Of a stretch of DNA of 64,000 bases, positions 1 through 9,500 are shown piece by piece (position 1 is the stretch's first letter; the number at the start of each line of letters is the position of its first letter). Under the pieces are notes generated by a model that saw only the letters and a list, made by a program, of their open reading frames with translations, searched no databases and had not been told where the DNA came from. The position numbers were made by a program, and so were the translations under genes. Source of the stretch: Chryseobacterium indologenes (GTDB lineage: Bacteria; Bacteroidota; Bacteroidia; Flavobacteriales; Weeksellaceae); NCBI GenBank assembly GCA_001013295.1, contig LAZY01000033.1, positions 124,001 to 188,000 on the forward strand, given 5' to 3'.

Positions 1-15
1 TTATTTTTTATCTCT

Positions 16-23
16 TAATTTTG
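16..23 (+). promoter_or_regulatory. Candidate -7 box for pth
   Basis: TAATTTTG matches the flavobacterial -7 consensus TAnnTTTG and lies 13 bases before the pth ATG, implying a very short leader. The -33 TTG element would fall outside the window, so this is only half a promoter. Confidence 0.4.
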
Positions 24-36
24 TAAAAAATTTCTG

Positions 37-600
37 ATGAAATATCTGATCGTTGGGCTTGGAAATAAAGGCTCAGAATATGAAAATACACGACATAATA
101 TAGGATTTAAAGTAGCGGAAAAAATTGCTGAGGTGCTTGAAGTACCTTTTAACAGTTCCAATTTCGGCTGGCTGGCAGAAGGAAAGTACAAAGGACGAAA
201 AGTTTTTGTCCTAAAACCGGATACCTATATGAATCTTTCCGGAAATGCAGTGAAATACTGGATGCAGAAAGAAAATATTCCTTTAGAGAATGTTCTGATT
301 GTAACGGATGATCTGGCACTTCCGTTCGGGACATTAAGAATGAAGGGGAAGGGTTCTGATGCGGGGCACAATGGTCTGAAAAACATTAATGAAGTGCTGC
401 AGACCCAAAACTATGCGAGACTCAGATTTGGGATCTCTGCAGACTTTGCAGCGGGCCGTCAGGTAGATTATGTATTGGGAACCTGGAATGAGGAAGAAAC
501 AGAAAAGCTTTCTGAGAGAATTGAAACTTTTTCTAAAGCGAGCCTTTCTTTTGTTTTTGCAGGAATCAATAATACGATGTCTGCGTTCAACGGAAAATAA
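37..600 (+). CDS. pth: Peptidyl-tRNA hydrolase
   Basis: This 187-residue protein is a full-length bacterial Pth. The enzyme cleaves peptidyl-tRNA that drops off ribosomes, releasing the peptide and recycling the tRNA in the cytoplasm. Visible landmarks are the N-terminal VGLGN motif, the TRHNIGF segment with the catalytic His at residue 20, the [10 protein letters not shown] segment around residues 90-99 with the conserved Asp, and [12 protein letters not shown] around 116-127. The ATG start gives the expected N-terminus for the family. It stands alone in front of a strong hairpin terminator and converges with the carbonic anhydrase gene downstream. Confidence 0.97.
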   Translation: MKYLIVGLGNKGSEYENTRHNIGFKVAEKIAEVLEVPFNSSNFGWLAEGKYKGRKVFVLKPDTYMNLSGNAVKYWMQKENIPLENVLIVTDDLALPFGTLRMKGKGSDAGHNGLKNINEVLQTQNYARLRFGISADFAAGRQVDYVLGTWNEEETEKLSERIETFSKASLSFVFAGINNTMSAFNGK

Positions 601-658
601 CTGTGAAATAGGAGATCGTTTCCTATTCTTGAAATGTAAGATTATCGTTGATATAGAT

Positions 659-687
659 AAAGGCCATCGGATTCCCGATGGCCTTTT
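659..687. terminator. Bidirectional hairpin terminator after pth
   Basis: Twelve-base arms AAAGGCCATCGG and CCGATGGCCTTT enclose a 4-base loop (ATTC). The A-rich and T-rich flanks let it act for pth on the plus strand, and possibly for the convergent minus-strand carbonic anhydrase gene. Confidence 0.85.
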
Positions 688-768
688 CATGTACTTAGAT
701 AATTAATTTCCAATCAATTTATCTGAATTAGATTATATTTTAAATAGGCTTATAAGAATATGAATGTC

Positions 769-1404
769 TTATAACCAAGTTACAGCGCCAGTTTCAACGT
801 CGTAGTTAGCGCCTACAATCTTAATTTTACCTTCTTCTTCAAGCTTTTTAAGGGTTGAGCTCTGCTTACGGATGTCTTCAATCGCGCTTTTTACGTTCTG
901 GTGGTTAAGCCTTTCCAATAATGAACTGTTTTTTGATGAACGCTCTTCATTTTCCTCTATGACGTCATTGATGATCGGGTTAAAATGATTGATCAGGTGA
1001 TTCAGGTTATCCATTCCCAATCCTTCAATCTGTGCAGCGTCAAGTCCGCCTTTTAAAGCTCCACATTTGGTGTGTCCTAAAACAACAATAAGTTTGGAAC
1101 CTGCTACGTTACAACCGAATTCCATAGACCCAAGAATGTCCTGGTTCACAAAGTTACCGGCAATTCTGATACTGAAAACATCTCCCAGTCCTTGGTCAAA
1201 GATTAGCTCTGCAGAAGTACGGCTGTCTATACAGCTTAGTACCACAGCAAAAGGCCATTGTCCTTCACGGGTTGCGTTTACCTGCTCCAGAAGGTCTCTG
1301 TTAGCTTTAAGGTTGTTCACGAACCTTTGATTTCCTTCTTTTAAGAAGTCTAATGCTTTTTCAGGAGTAATGGTCGATTGGGTTTCGTATGTATGTGCTT
1401 TCAT
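769..1404 (-). CDS. Beta-class carbonic anhydrase
   Basis: A 211-residue beta-carbonic anhydrase, catalysing reversible hydration of CO2 to bicarbonate. The zinc-site residues are visible: Cys58, Asp60 and Arg62 in the SCIDSR motif, and His111 and Cys114 in the GHTKCGA motif. It is 20-odd percent polar and has no signal peptide, so it is probably cytoplasmic. It is the last gene of a minus-strand group with a second carbonic anhydrase (3521-4189) and a SulP transporter (55 bases upstream), suggesting hydration or dehydration coupled to bicarbonate transport. The two anhydrases belong to different subgroups: this one has the spaced VVLSCIDSRTSAE form, while the other is closer to the E. coli Can type. 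Confidence 0.93.
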   Translation of the reverse strand: MKAHTYETQSTITPEKALDFLKEGNQRFVNNLKANRDLLEQVNATREGQWPFAVVLSCIDSRTSAELIFDQGLGDVFSIRIAGNFVNQDILGSMEFGCNVAGSKLIVVLGHTKCGALKGGLDAAQIEGLGMDNLNHLINHFNPIINDVIEENEERSSKNSSLLERLNHQNVKSAIEDIRKQSSTLKKLEEEGKIKIVGANYDVETGAVTWL

Positions 1405-1459
1405 ATGATTTACTTGTTTTGATTTTTAAAGTTAAAAAAATAATTGATACGCTAAGAGC

Positions 1460-3052
1460 TTACATGGCTCTTTTGTGCGTGATTAAAATGTGAGAGTCCT
1501 GACTTCTTTCATAATCTCTGTATGAAGTTTTAAAGCCCAGAAGCTCTACGTTGATGTCTTCTTCCTTTGCACGGATGTTGGCAAAATCCTGAATCATCTC
1601 CAGTACATCGGTAGCAATATAGGATGTTTCTCTGGCGTCGATGATCACGGTAGAATTCGACTTGATGTTTTTAAGTGTTTTTTTGATGGCTGCTTTATTT
1701 AAGAAGGATACTTCTTCAGCCAGCTTGATTTTAATTCCGTCTGCATCATCCAGTTTTTCTCTGCTCAGATAATAAGCTCTTTTCATATTTCCCTGAAGGA
1801 TATAGAAGATAGAGATCGCAAGACCAATTCCAACACCTTTTAATAAGTCTGTTGCTACTACGGCTACAACAGTAGCTACGAAAGGAACGAACTGGAATTT
1901 TCCAAGATGCCAGAAATGTTTGAATGTCGCAGGCTTAGCCAATTTATATCCTACCAGAATCAAAACGGCAGCAAGCGTTGCCAGAGGGATCAGGTTCAGG
2001 ATAAAAGGAATGGAAAGTACACAGACTAAAAGCAATACACCATGAATCATGGCAGATAGTTTAGAGGTAGCTCCCGCATTGGCGTTTGCCGAACTTCTTA
2101 CCACTACTGAGGTCATAGGTAGTCCTCCGATGAATGAGCTGATCAGGTTTCCTATTCCCTGAGCCTTAAGTTCAAGGTTTGTATCCGTGATTCTTCTCTG
2201 TTTATCTAATCTGTCTGAGGCTTCGATGCAAAGCAGGGTCTCAATAGATGCTACAATGGCAATCGTTGCTCCTACGATCCATACTTTAGGGTTGGTAAAC
2301 CCTCCGAAATCAGGCATTATAATCAGATTTTTGAGATCGTCCAGGGATTGAGGCACCGGTAATGCTACCAGGTGTTCTTTGCCAATGGCTAGTGAGCTTC
2401 CTGATAGTTTGAATGCTTCATTCAGAAGTATACCAATGACTACGGCTACCAACGCTCCCGGAAGCATTTTCATTCTTCTCAGGGCAGGCGTTTTATCCCA
2501 TGCAATCAGAATTCCTACAGACACCAGTGTTACGATGATAGCTCCAGGGTGAATGGCTCCGAAGAGTTCTGTAAAATAATTAAAATTGATTCCGTTGCTG
2601 AAAAGAGACTGGTTGCCTTCGTAATCTTTATCGAACCCCAATGCATGAGGAATTTGTTTTAAAATAATAATGATACCGATAGCGGCAAGCATTCCTTCAA
2701 TAACATTGTTGGGGAAATAATTGGAAATACTTCCTGCTCTTGCAAATCCCAGGATCAATTGAAGAAGTCCTGCAATAATTCCGGCGCAAAGGAAAAGTTC
2801 AAATGCACCAAGATCCGTAATGGCAGTTAAAACAATTGCGGTAAGACCTGCGGCAGGTCCTGAGACGGATATATTTGAATTACTGAGACAACCTACAACC
2901 AGTCCGCCCACAATTCCGGCAATAATCCCGGACAATGGTGGAGCACCGGAAGCTAATGCGATTCCTAAGCACAAAGGGAGTGCTACTAAGAATACAACGA
3001 GCCCTGAAGGGAAATTCTCCTTGATTCCTCCTAATAGTGATGTTTTTTTCAT
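1460..3052 (-). CDS. SulP family anion (bicarbonate/sulfate) transporter
   Basis: A 530-residue integral membrane protein of the SLC26/SulP family. The N-terminal part is a run of about ten or more hydrophobic segments, including the conserved GPAAGLTAIV region, and a C-terminal STAS domain follows at roughly residues 415-520. The ATG at 3052 is preferred over the in-frame upstream start at 3136, because the extra 28 residues have no family counterpart and the preferred start gives MKKTSLLGG leading into the first conserved segment. SulP proteins carry sulfate, bicarbonate or other anions; the flanking carbonic anhydrases favour bicarbonate, as in BicA-like systems. That substrate is inferred, not read from residues. 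Confidence 0.92.
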   Translation of the reverse strand: MKKTSLLGGIKENFPSGLVVFLVALPLCLGIALASGAPPLSGIIAGIVGGLVVGCLSNSNISVSGPAAGLTAIVLTAITDLGAFELFLCAGIIAGLLQLILGFARAGSISNYFPNNVIEGMLAAIGIIIILKQIPHALGFDKDYEGNQSLFSNGINFNYFTELFGAIHPGAIIVTLVSVGILIAWDKTPALRRMKMLPGALVAVVIGILLNEAFKLSGSSLAIGKEHLVALPVPQSLDDLKNLIIMPDFGGFTNPKVWIVGATIAIVASIETLLCIEASDRLDKQRRITDTNLELKAQGIGNLISSFIGGLPMTSVVVRSSANANAGATSKLSAMIHGVLLLVCVLSIPFILNLIPLATLAAVLILVGYKLAKPATFKHFWHLGKFQFVPFVATVVAVVATDLLKGVGIGLAISIFYILQGNMKRAYYLSREKLDDADGIKIKLAEEVSFLNKAAIKKTLKNIKSNSTVIIDARETSYIATDVLEMIQDFANIRAKEEDINVELLGFKTSYRDYERSQDSHILITHKRAM

Positions 3053-3199
3053 GATTTCTTGAAAAATATTATAACCAGTCGGGTGATCCTTCAATAACCG
3101 ATTATAAAAGATTGGAAAATTAATTTTAAAGTACATGCATGATATTCAGTGCCGGAAATGGCATGAATACCGCAAAAAATAATCTAATTATACTTAAAA

Positions 3200-3499
3200 T
3201 TAAGCTTCCGGAGGCGGAGAAAATATAGTGAGTAAAGGAGACAGATGATGAGAATCATCTACCAACACAAAAGATACGGCCTGAGGATCAGGCTCGGAAA
3301 ACTTCAGATAATCGAATACATCCAAAGGTTTCGGGATTGTTTTTTCGTATACAATGAATGAGGATGGGTGAGAATGAGGTTCTTCTTCATTGACTATTAT
3401 ATTCGTTCTCAGAATATCCCAGCCTGCAACCGCAGCAATGCTTGGCAGCGCTGTAAAATTCAGAAAAAACGTTAATACAATAATACTCCAGAATTTCAT
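3200..3499 (-). CDS. Small secreted hypothetical protein
   Basis: A 99-residue protein of no family I recognise. The first 22 or so residues form a signal peptide (MKFWSIIVLTFFLNF then a short ALPSIAA-type cleavage region). The mature part is short, acidic and contains several His residues (HSHPS near residue 43, DDSHH near 82), with a C-terminal Pro-rich tail. It lies 21 bases after the carbonic anhydrase gene and 147 bases before the SulP gene on the same strand, so it is probably co-transcribed with them. The context hints at a periplasmic accessory role in anion or CO2 handling, but nothing in the sequence proves it. Confidence 0.65.
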   Translation of the reverse strand: MKFWSIIVLTFFLNFTALPSIAAVAGWDILRTNIIVNEEEPHSHPSSFIVYEKTIPKPLDVFDYLKFSEPDPQAVSFVLVDDSHHLSPLLTIFSPPPEA

Positions 3500-3520
3500 T
3501 TTACATTCTTTTTAGAAAGT

Positions 3521-4189
3521 CTATTTATCCTTTCTGCTCATTACCCAGTCAGAACCTGTAAGATTATAAATTTTCTGGATGTCTTTCAAGATTTTCTCAA
3601 AATCAATTTCCAGATCAATGATCTTTCCTGTTCTAAGGTCAAATACCCAGCCGTGTACAACAGGTTGTTCTTCAAGGATATACCTTTCCTGTACACAAGC
3701 CATTTTAATCACGTTGATGCATTGCTCCTGAACATTAAGTTCCACAAGCCTGTCATAACGTTTATCCTCGTCTTCGATAGAATCAAGTTCAGTCTGGTGC
3801 AATCTGTAAACATCACGAATGTTTCTCAGCCACGGATTCAATAATCCTAAATCCTGAGGAGTCATCGCTGCTTTTACCCCACCGCAGTTGTAATGTCCAC
3901 ATACCACAATGTGCTTTACTTTCAGATGTTCTACTGCGTATTGGATAACCGCTGTGGAACTCATATCTAGAGTATTGACAACATTGGCAATGTTTCTGTG
4001 AACGAAAACTTCTCCCGGTTTTGCTCCCATAAGCTCTTCAGCTGTAGCTCTACTGTCTGAACATCCGATGTAAAGATAGTCAGGATGCTGAGTTTTTGCC
4101 AGTTCGTGGAAGAAATTCGGATCCTCTGCAACTTTGGATTCTACCCATTTTCTATTGTTTTCAAAAATAACTTCGTACGATTGTGACAT
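3521..4189 (-). CDS. can: Beta-class carbonic anhydrase (Can-like)
   Basis: A 222-residue cytoplasmic beta-carbonic anhydrase resembling E. coli Can (CynT2) in length and motifs. Zinc ligands and the Asp-Arg dyad are present: Cys43, Asp45 and Arg47 in GCSDSR, then His99 and Cys102 in CGHYNCGG. The conserved HRNIAN segment follows at about 64-69. It is the first gene of a minus-strand group that continues with a small secreted protein, a SulP transporter and a second carbonic anhydrase. A well-formed flavobacterial promoter lies about 80 bases upstream (4271-4299). It probably supplies bicarbonate to carboxylation reactions when CO2 is limiting. Confidence 0.95.
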   Translation of the reverse strand: MSQSYEVIFENNRKWVESKVAEDPNFFHELAKTQHPDYLYIGCSDSRATAEELMGAKPGEVFVHRNIANVVNTLDMSSTAVIQYAVEHLKVKHIVVCGHYNCGGVKAAMTPQDLGLLNPWLRNIRDVYRLHQTELDSIEDEDKRYDRLVELNVQEQCINVIKMACVQERYILEEQPVVHGWVFDLRTGKIIDLEIDFEKILKDIQKIYNLTGSDWVMSRKDK

Positions 4190-4577
4190 AATTTTAAATT
4201 TTAAAAGGTTTATAATTATTTATTTCGTTTAAATTATTTTCAAAATCAATAGACCGAATCAATAATTGTGCAAAAATATACTTTTTGCTGAAGAATCAAC
4301 CAGTTTTAACAAAGTTTAATATTAAAATATGCTTAAAATCATGTCTAATATACCGGTATACTTTGTTTTACAAAAGGCTGCTTCTGTCTGATAATCCAAA
4401 CGTTTAAAAACTAAGATAAAATTACGAAGTATAAATTATAATTTGAGGGTTGTGAATTAAAATATTCTTAATTTTTTTTGAATAAAATTCTATTGGCAGG
4501 AAATAGTTGATAATCTGTCGTTTTGTATCAGTAAAAATGAATAAATTAAAACCTGGATTTTAAGCCCGTCATTTCAA
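4190..4577. other. Divergent intergenic region
   Basis: This 388-base AT-rich gap separates the minus-strand carbonic anhydrase group from the plus-strand AraC-type regulator. It holds the minus-strand promoter at 4271-4299. I found no convincing promoter for the plus-strand gene and no RNA gene or repeat. Confidence 0.6.
4271..4299 (-). promoter_or_regulatory. Flavobacterial promoter for carbonic anhydrase group
   Basis: Read on the minus strand, TTG (4299-4297), an 18-base spacer and TATTTTTG (4278-4271) match the TTG / TAnnTTTG promoter described for Flavobacteriia. The expected transcript start is near 4265, leaving a leader of about 75 bases before the ATG at 4189. Confidence 0.65.
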
Positions 4578-5717
4578 ATGCAGAATGTTGATCTTCAGAG
4601 CTTGTCACCTTTATTTTACTTAGCAGGAATTTTTATTGCCTGCTTTTCTGCCTTCCTGATTATGGGAAAACGCAGGAAAATAATGGCGGATTATCTGTTG
4701 GCAGGATGGTTTCTGATCATTGGAATTCATCTCAGCTTTTTTATGCTGTTTTTTTCCGGAAGCTATGTGAAATTTCCTTATTTCCTGGGATATGAAGTGC
4801 TTCTTCCTTTCATTCATGGGCCGATGTTGTATTTCTATGTTCTTTGTGTGACAGGAAGAAACCCCAGCACAAAGATTGGGTTATTGCATTTGATTCCTGT
4901 TTTTATAGTTTTCCTTGTTCTGCTTAAATTTTTGCTCCTGAAGTCTCCCTGGGATAGATTAATGATTTATCAGAATGGGGCTGATGAGTATAAAACATTG
5001 AGCAATATCCTCAAATATCTGATGATCTTCTCCGGAATCCTGTATGTAGGACTAAGCCTTTTGGCTCTCAGAAAATATAAGAAAGGTCTTTCTGATCAGT
5101 ATTCCAATACAGAGAAAATGAATATGAACTGGTTATACTGTCTCATTATCGGGATCGCACTGATATGGATTGCTGTCATCATAAGAAATGATATTTTGAT
5201 TTTTTCTATGGTTGTTCTGTTTATTCTGGTGGCTGCTTATTTTGGGATCAGCCGTGTCGGTATTCTGAATCTGGCTGTTGCCGAAACTGAAACGCTTGAA
5301 GAAAAGACGGTGAATGAGATTGCCGAAGTGATAAAATATCAGAAAACCTCACCCGGAGACGAAGCCATACAGGAGATTTATAAAAAGCTGACCTATAGTA
5401 TGGAGCACGAAAAACTGTACAAAGATCCGGAACTGAATCTGAATCACGTTGCAAAGCTTCTGGATGTTCATCCCAATATCTTATCTCAGACGATCAATAC
5501 AATGGAGCAGAAAAACTTTTATGACTACGTCAACAGGCAAAGGATTGAAGAGTTCAAGAGGATAGCAGGTCTGCCGGAAAATCAGAAATTTACCATTCTT
5601 TCTTTAGCCTTTGAAAGTGGTTTCAATTCCAAAACATCTTTTAACAGGAATTTTAAAAAGTATATGAATTGTTCTCCAAGAGAATTTTTAAAAAGTGAAA
5701 GTATTGACATGGAATAA
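4578..5717 (+). CDS. AraC-family transcriptional regulator with membrane N-terminus
   Basis: A 379-residue regulator. Residues 1-240 hold about seven hydrophobic segments (for example LFYLAGIFIACFSAFLI near 12-28), and residues 275-375 form an AraC-type double helix-turn-helix DNA-binding domain ending in the usual pattern (FNSKTSFNRNFKKYMNCSPREF). This arrangement is common in Bacteroidota, where the membrane half presumably senses a signal and the C-terminal domain binds promoters. The signal and targets are unknown. The next gene, a DUF2306 membrane protein 115 bases downstream on the same strand, could be a target or partner. Confidence 0.88.
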   Translation: MQNVDLQSLSPLFYLAGIFIACFSAFLIMGKRRKIMADYLLAGWFLIIGIHLSFFMLFFSGSYVKFPYFLGYEVLLPFIHGPMLYFYVLCVTGRNPSTKIGLLHLIPVFIVFLVLLKFLLLKSPWDRLMIYQNGADEYKTLSNILKYLMIFSGILYVGLSLLALRKYKKGLSDQYSNTEKMNMNWLYCLIIGIALIWIAVIIRNDILIFSMVVLFILVAAYFGISRVGILNLAVAETETLEEKTVNEIAEVIKYQKTSPGDEAIQEIYKKLTYSMEHEKLYKDPELNLNHVAKLLDVHPNILSQTINTMEQKNFYDYVNRQRIEEFKRIAGLPENQKFTILSLAFESGFNSKTSFNRNFKKYMNCSPREFLKSESIDME

Positions 5718-5832
5718 TTAGCTGTGATTCAAAATGCTGATTATTAAATATTTATAAATAGGTTTCATCTTTCATTTTGGAACATTTGGAACTTCTGTAA
5801 TCCTCATTTTTACAGCAAATTTATTGATACCT

Positions 5833-6441
5833 ATGAAAAAGCTGTTATTTGTGATCATGAGTGCTTTTGCTTTGCTTATTGGAATATATCCTTTGATCTA
5901 TGTCTTTGTGGAACATCGTCATACCTTTCTGGGGTCCAAATCTTCTGAGCTCCTTCAGAGTCTGATTTGGAAGACTGCATTTTTTGCGCATGTTATTTTT
6001 GGTGGGCTGGCTCTTCTTACAGGCTGGCGTCAGTTTGGAAATTCATTCCGTAATAAATATATCAGGCTGCACAAAAGTATTGGAAAAGTCTATGCAATTG
6101 CTGTCATCATAAGTTCTGTGTCCGGAATATATATAGGAATTTATGCGAATGGAGGATTGATTTCTGCCACGGGATTTGTCTGTTTAGCTTTGATCTGGCT
6201 GGTGACTACTGTCCTGGCAGTGGTACAAATAAGAAAAGGGAAAATCATACCTCATCAACAACTGATGGTCTATAGCTATGCCTGTACTTTTGCTGCAGTA
6301 ACCCTCAGATTGTGGTTTCTTTTATTGAAAGACCTGACACACGATCCTGTTAATTCCTATCTTGTGGTAGCATGGTTATGTTGGATTCCTAATGTACTGG
6401 TAGCCTATTGTATTAACAGGAATATGAAGATTGAAAATTAA
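5833..6441 (+). CDS. DUF2306-type membrane protein
   Basis: A membrane protein of about 202 residues with roughly six hydrophobic segments, of the DUF2306 type by its length and by its HVIFGGLALLTG and HKSIGKVYAI motifs. His residues lie at the ends of membrane segments (FFAHVIFG, RLHKSIG, PHQQLMVYSYA), as in haem-binding membrane proteins, though no function is established. The ATG at 5833 (MKKLLF) is preferred over the TTG three codons earlier. It follows the AraC-type gene and ends before a strong hairpin that also serves the convergent T9SS gene. Confidence 0.75.
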   Translation: MKKLLFVIMSAFALLIGIYPLIYVFVEHRHTFLGSKSSELLQSLIWKTAFFAHVIFGGLALLTGWRQFGNSFRNKYIRLHKSIGKVYAIAVIISSVSGIYIGIYANGGLISATGFVCLALIWLVTTVLAVVQIRKGKIIPHQQLMVYSYACTFAAVTLRLWFLLLKDLTHDPVNSYLVVAWLCWIPNVLVAYCINRNMKIEN

Positions 6442-6455
6442 AATATTATATAAGA

Positions 6456-6482
6456 AAGTCGGCCCCTAACCGGGGCCGACTT
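6456..6482. terminator. Bidirectional GC-rich hairpin terminator
   Basis: Eleven-base arms AAGTCGGCCCC and GGGGCCGACTT with a 5-base loop lie between convergent genes. The T-tracts on both sides are imperfect, so efficiency may be moderate. Confidence 0.8.
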
Positions 6483-6503
6483 CATGTTAAGATGAAAAGA
6501 TTG

Positions 6504-9500
6504 TTATTCTTTAATAATCTTCACCAATGTTTCTGAATTGTTGATTCTTACTAAATAAATGCCGGATAGTAAAGATGATAAATCAGTCTTTTCATTTTCA
6601 AATTTACCGGATTTGATCATCTGGCCAGACATATTGTAGATCTGATAATAATATTCTTTAACCTCATTCGGTTTGATGTAAAGCATATTTTTTACCGGAT
6701 TCGGATAAACGGTCAGCTTATCTTTTACGACCATTTCCTCTACTTTAGCTCTTTCCATAGGAGCCGATGCTTTTTTAAGAGCGTCCTTAGGAACTGCAAT
6801 GGCGTTAGGGTCATATCTGCCTATTTCATTACCGTTGGCATCATATTGTATCTTGGCACATCGACAAGACATTCCAGCTTGTGGATTAAAATCATAGGTT
6901 GGTGTGAAATAATAGATTACGTTCAGTGGAGAAGTGGTTGTAGTTTGCCCTCCTTCTGAATTGAAATACATTCCCACAGCTTTACCTGATCCATTTCCTA
7001 GAGCGGAAGAAGTCCAAATCCCTGATTTGTAAAAGGTCGCATAAGAGGTGTCTGCACTATTGATGCCATCCATATTGTTACCTCCAGCAAAACCTCTGAT
7101 TCCATTGTTTGCGAAGTTACCAATATTATAACCAGGCTTATTGAAGACAAATCCATATCTGATATTTGTTTTCGCTCCGGTAGATCGAGCATATCCGCCT
7201 ATATAATTTCCTTTATTAATATTATAGTTTTCGAAGTGAACCCTATTGTTTGGCGCATAACTTGGTACCCCTGATAATGTGCTTGAAATGGTCGGGTCTA
7301 TTCCGTAGAAGCTTTTATAGCCTCCATTCGACTGAAGGATATTAAATTTGGCATTATAGAACCATGGGGAATTTCCTTTTGCATAACTTAGGTAACCATC
7401 AAAGATGTTCACTCCGTCAACTCCTGTCCCTTGTAGATCAGGTATTCTCCAGCCTGCAGGGCATGGGTCATATGGCGATTTTGTTCCTGCATGACCCCAT
7501 CTTTCTGTAAATAGTCCATTTTCATCGGAAAGCCAGTCAAACTTGGATGTGTCGGTCTGATATAAGAAGACAAATGGGTTATTGACAGAATACTTGAGTG
7601 CTTTTTTAATTTTTGAAGCAGTGTTATCTGTAGATAATATATTAGCATTTGAGCTGTTGGAGTAAGTACTGTAAGGCTTGGTATAATTGCTTATATAGCT
7701 GGAATTGGTAATGTCAGCTGCGCTATACTGTATAACTCCACCTACAAGATTACTTTGCCTGTATACATTATAGGTGTTAAAAGGTCTGGATAATCTTCCA
7801 GATACCCAAACTTGTGGATAATTATAGAATCCTCCGGGATTATAGAATACAGGAATTGGATCTTTTCTTCCCCATTGGAAATGCAGGCCACCACTATTCT
7901 TGATTTGTTCTACTCGTAAACTGTTTACAGAAGTTGGATTAGAGGCTTGATATCCCAGTGGTGAAGTTTCTGTATCAGCAGAGGCTTCCACATGTTCGTT
8001 GATGAATGGCATCTGTGCTCCAAGGTCTCTATCCATTAATATTGTTTTCAATGGAACTCCATAATAGCTATTTGCTGGATTTACAAATTGTTCATTAGCT
8101 ATTTTTATCCCATCATTAGCTATAGATTCAGTAGTGAATTCAGGACTTTCTTGTATTGCAGTGCTAGGAGTCCAGATATGCCAGCTCCAAAGAACTGGGT
8201 CAGGATTTCCACTGCTTGTCCAGCCAGTATTTCCTAAATGAAAAGCTACCACGGCATTACCTGTACGACCTGGGTTGAGAGTTACTCTTAATTTTGAATT
8301 TTCTACATTGTCACCAATGATTTTTATATCGGAAATCAAGTTTTTATCCGTCGTCCATTGTACAGAAGTTGATTTGATATTTCCTATTGGCATTTCATTG
8401 TTTTCTGATAAATAGAGGTTGTGCATTGCATATGCCTTTCTTAGAGGAATATCAATAACCATATCCTTATCAGCTGCTGGTACATTGAGTGCAGTGTTGG
8501 TATATTCTATGTAGCTATTAGGATCTTTCGTCCATTCTTTAAGAGTTTCCAAAGAATATTGTACAGGAGATGAAGCAACATATTCTGTTTCAAATGCTGT
8601 AGGCATATAAGCATTATTAGGGTCTTTTATACAACGTACAGCCCTTGTTTCATAGGTGTTTCCCTCAAGAATACGGTTGTATGCGATATTATGCCATCCT
8701 ACGCTGGAGTGGTTGGGAACATTTCCTGCATCTGATATAAGGAAAAGACCTCTTGTTCCTGTAATAGGAGTTTCTCCTGGACTGATGGACGAGAAGAAAG
8801 TGGAGGCATGCAATGCTCCATCACTATGCTGATCCTGGAAGCCTATGAAGGGCTGTTTATATAGCTTGTTGCCATCCCTTAAGGCATCAATCTGTGCACT
8901 GGTACGATTTGCTAAAGTCATTGGTTGAGGATAGTATTCATAATTTCCAGTGATAGGTAACATTCCTAGATTTCGATCCGTCACATTACTTAAGTCAAAT
9001 CCATATCCAGGATAAACCTTTATGCCTGGATATTGTGGGCTTATTGTATTAGGGGATATATCCACATTACTCATGCTTCCTGCTTTACCCCAAGGGCTAG
9101 TTTTAGGTTCAGCATCTACCGATGAATAGAAAGAAGGAACCCTCCATCCACATGGGCATGGATCAAAAGAAGATTTCATGGCGTATTGCTTGCTTTCTTT
9201 AGCAACGATTACATTAGAAGTATTCATGTTTACCCATTTTCCACCTCGGGTGTCTCCCCAAAGGTCCCAGGTTTGATTTTCGTAATGGTTGCTGCTATCG
9301 AATATTTTATATTTATTTTTTGAGAACCATGTCGTTTGTTCTTTTCTTTCCCAGTCATCTGTACCAGGTCCTTGAATTAAATAATTTTCTCCATTACTAG
9401 TTGGAGTTTCTCCAATTTTGTATACATAAACAGGAGGGATGATTAGATTGATCGGATTATTGATGGAGTACCTGATGTTTCCATTAGGAGTGTCAAAACC

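Noticed and set aside
3053..3136. N-terminal extension of the SulP protein
   Set aside because: It adds 28 residues with no family counterpart, and an ATG at 3052 gives the expected start.
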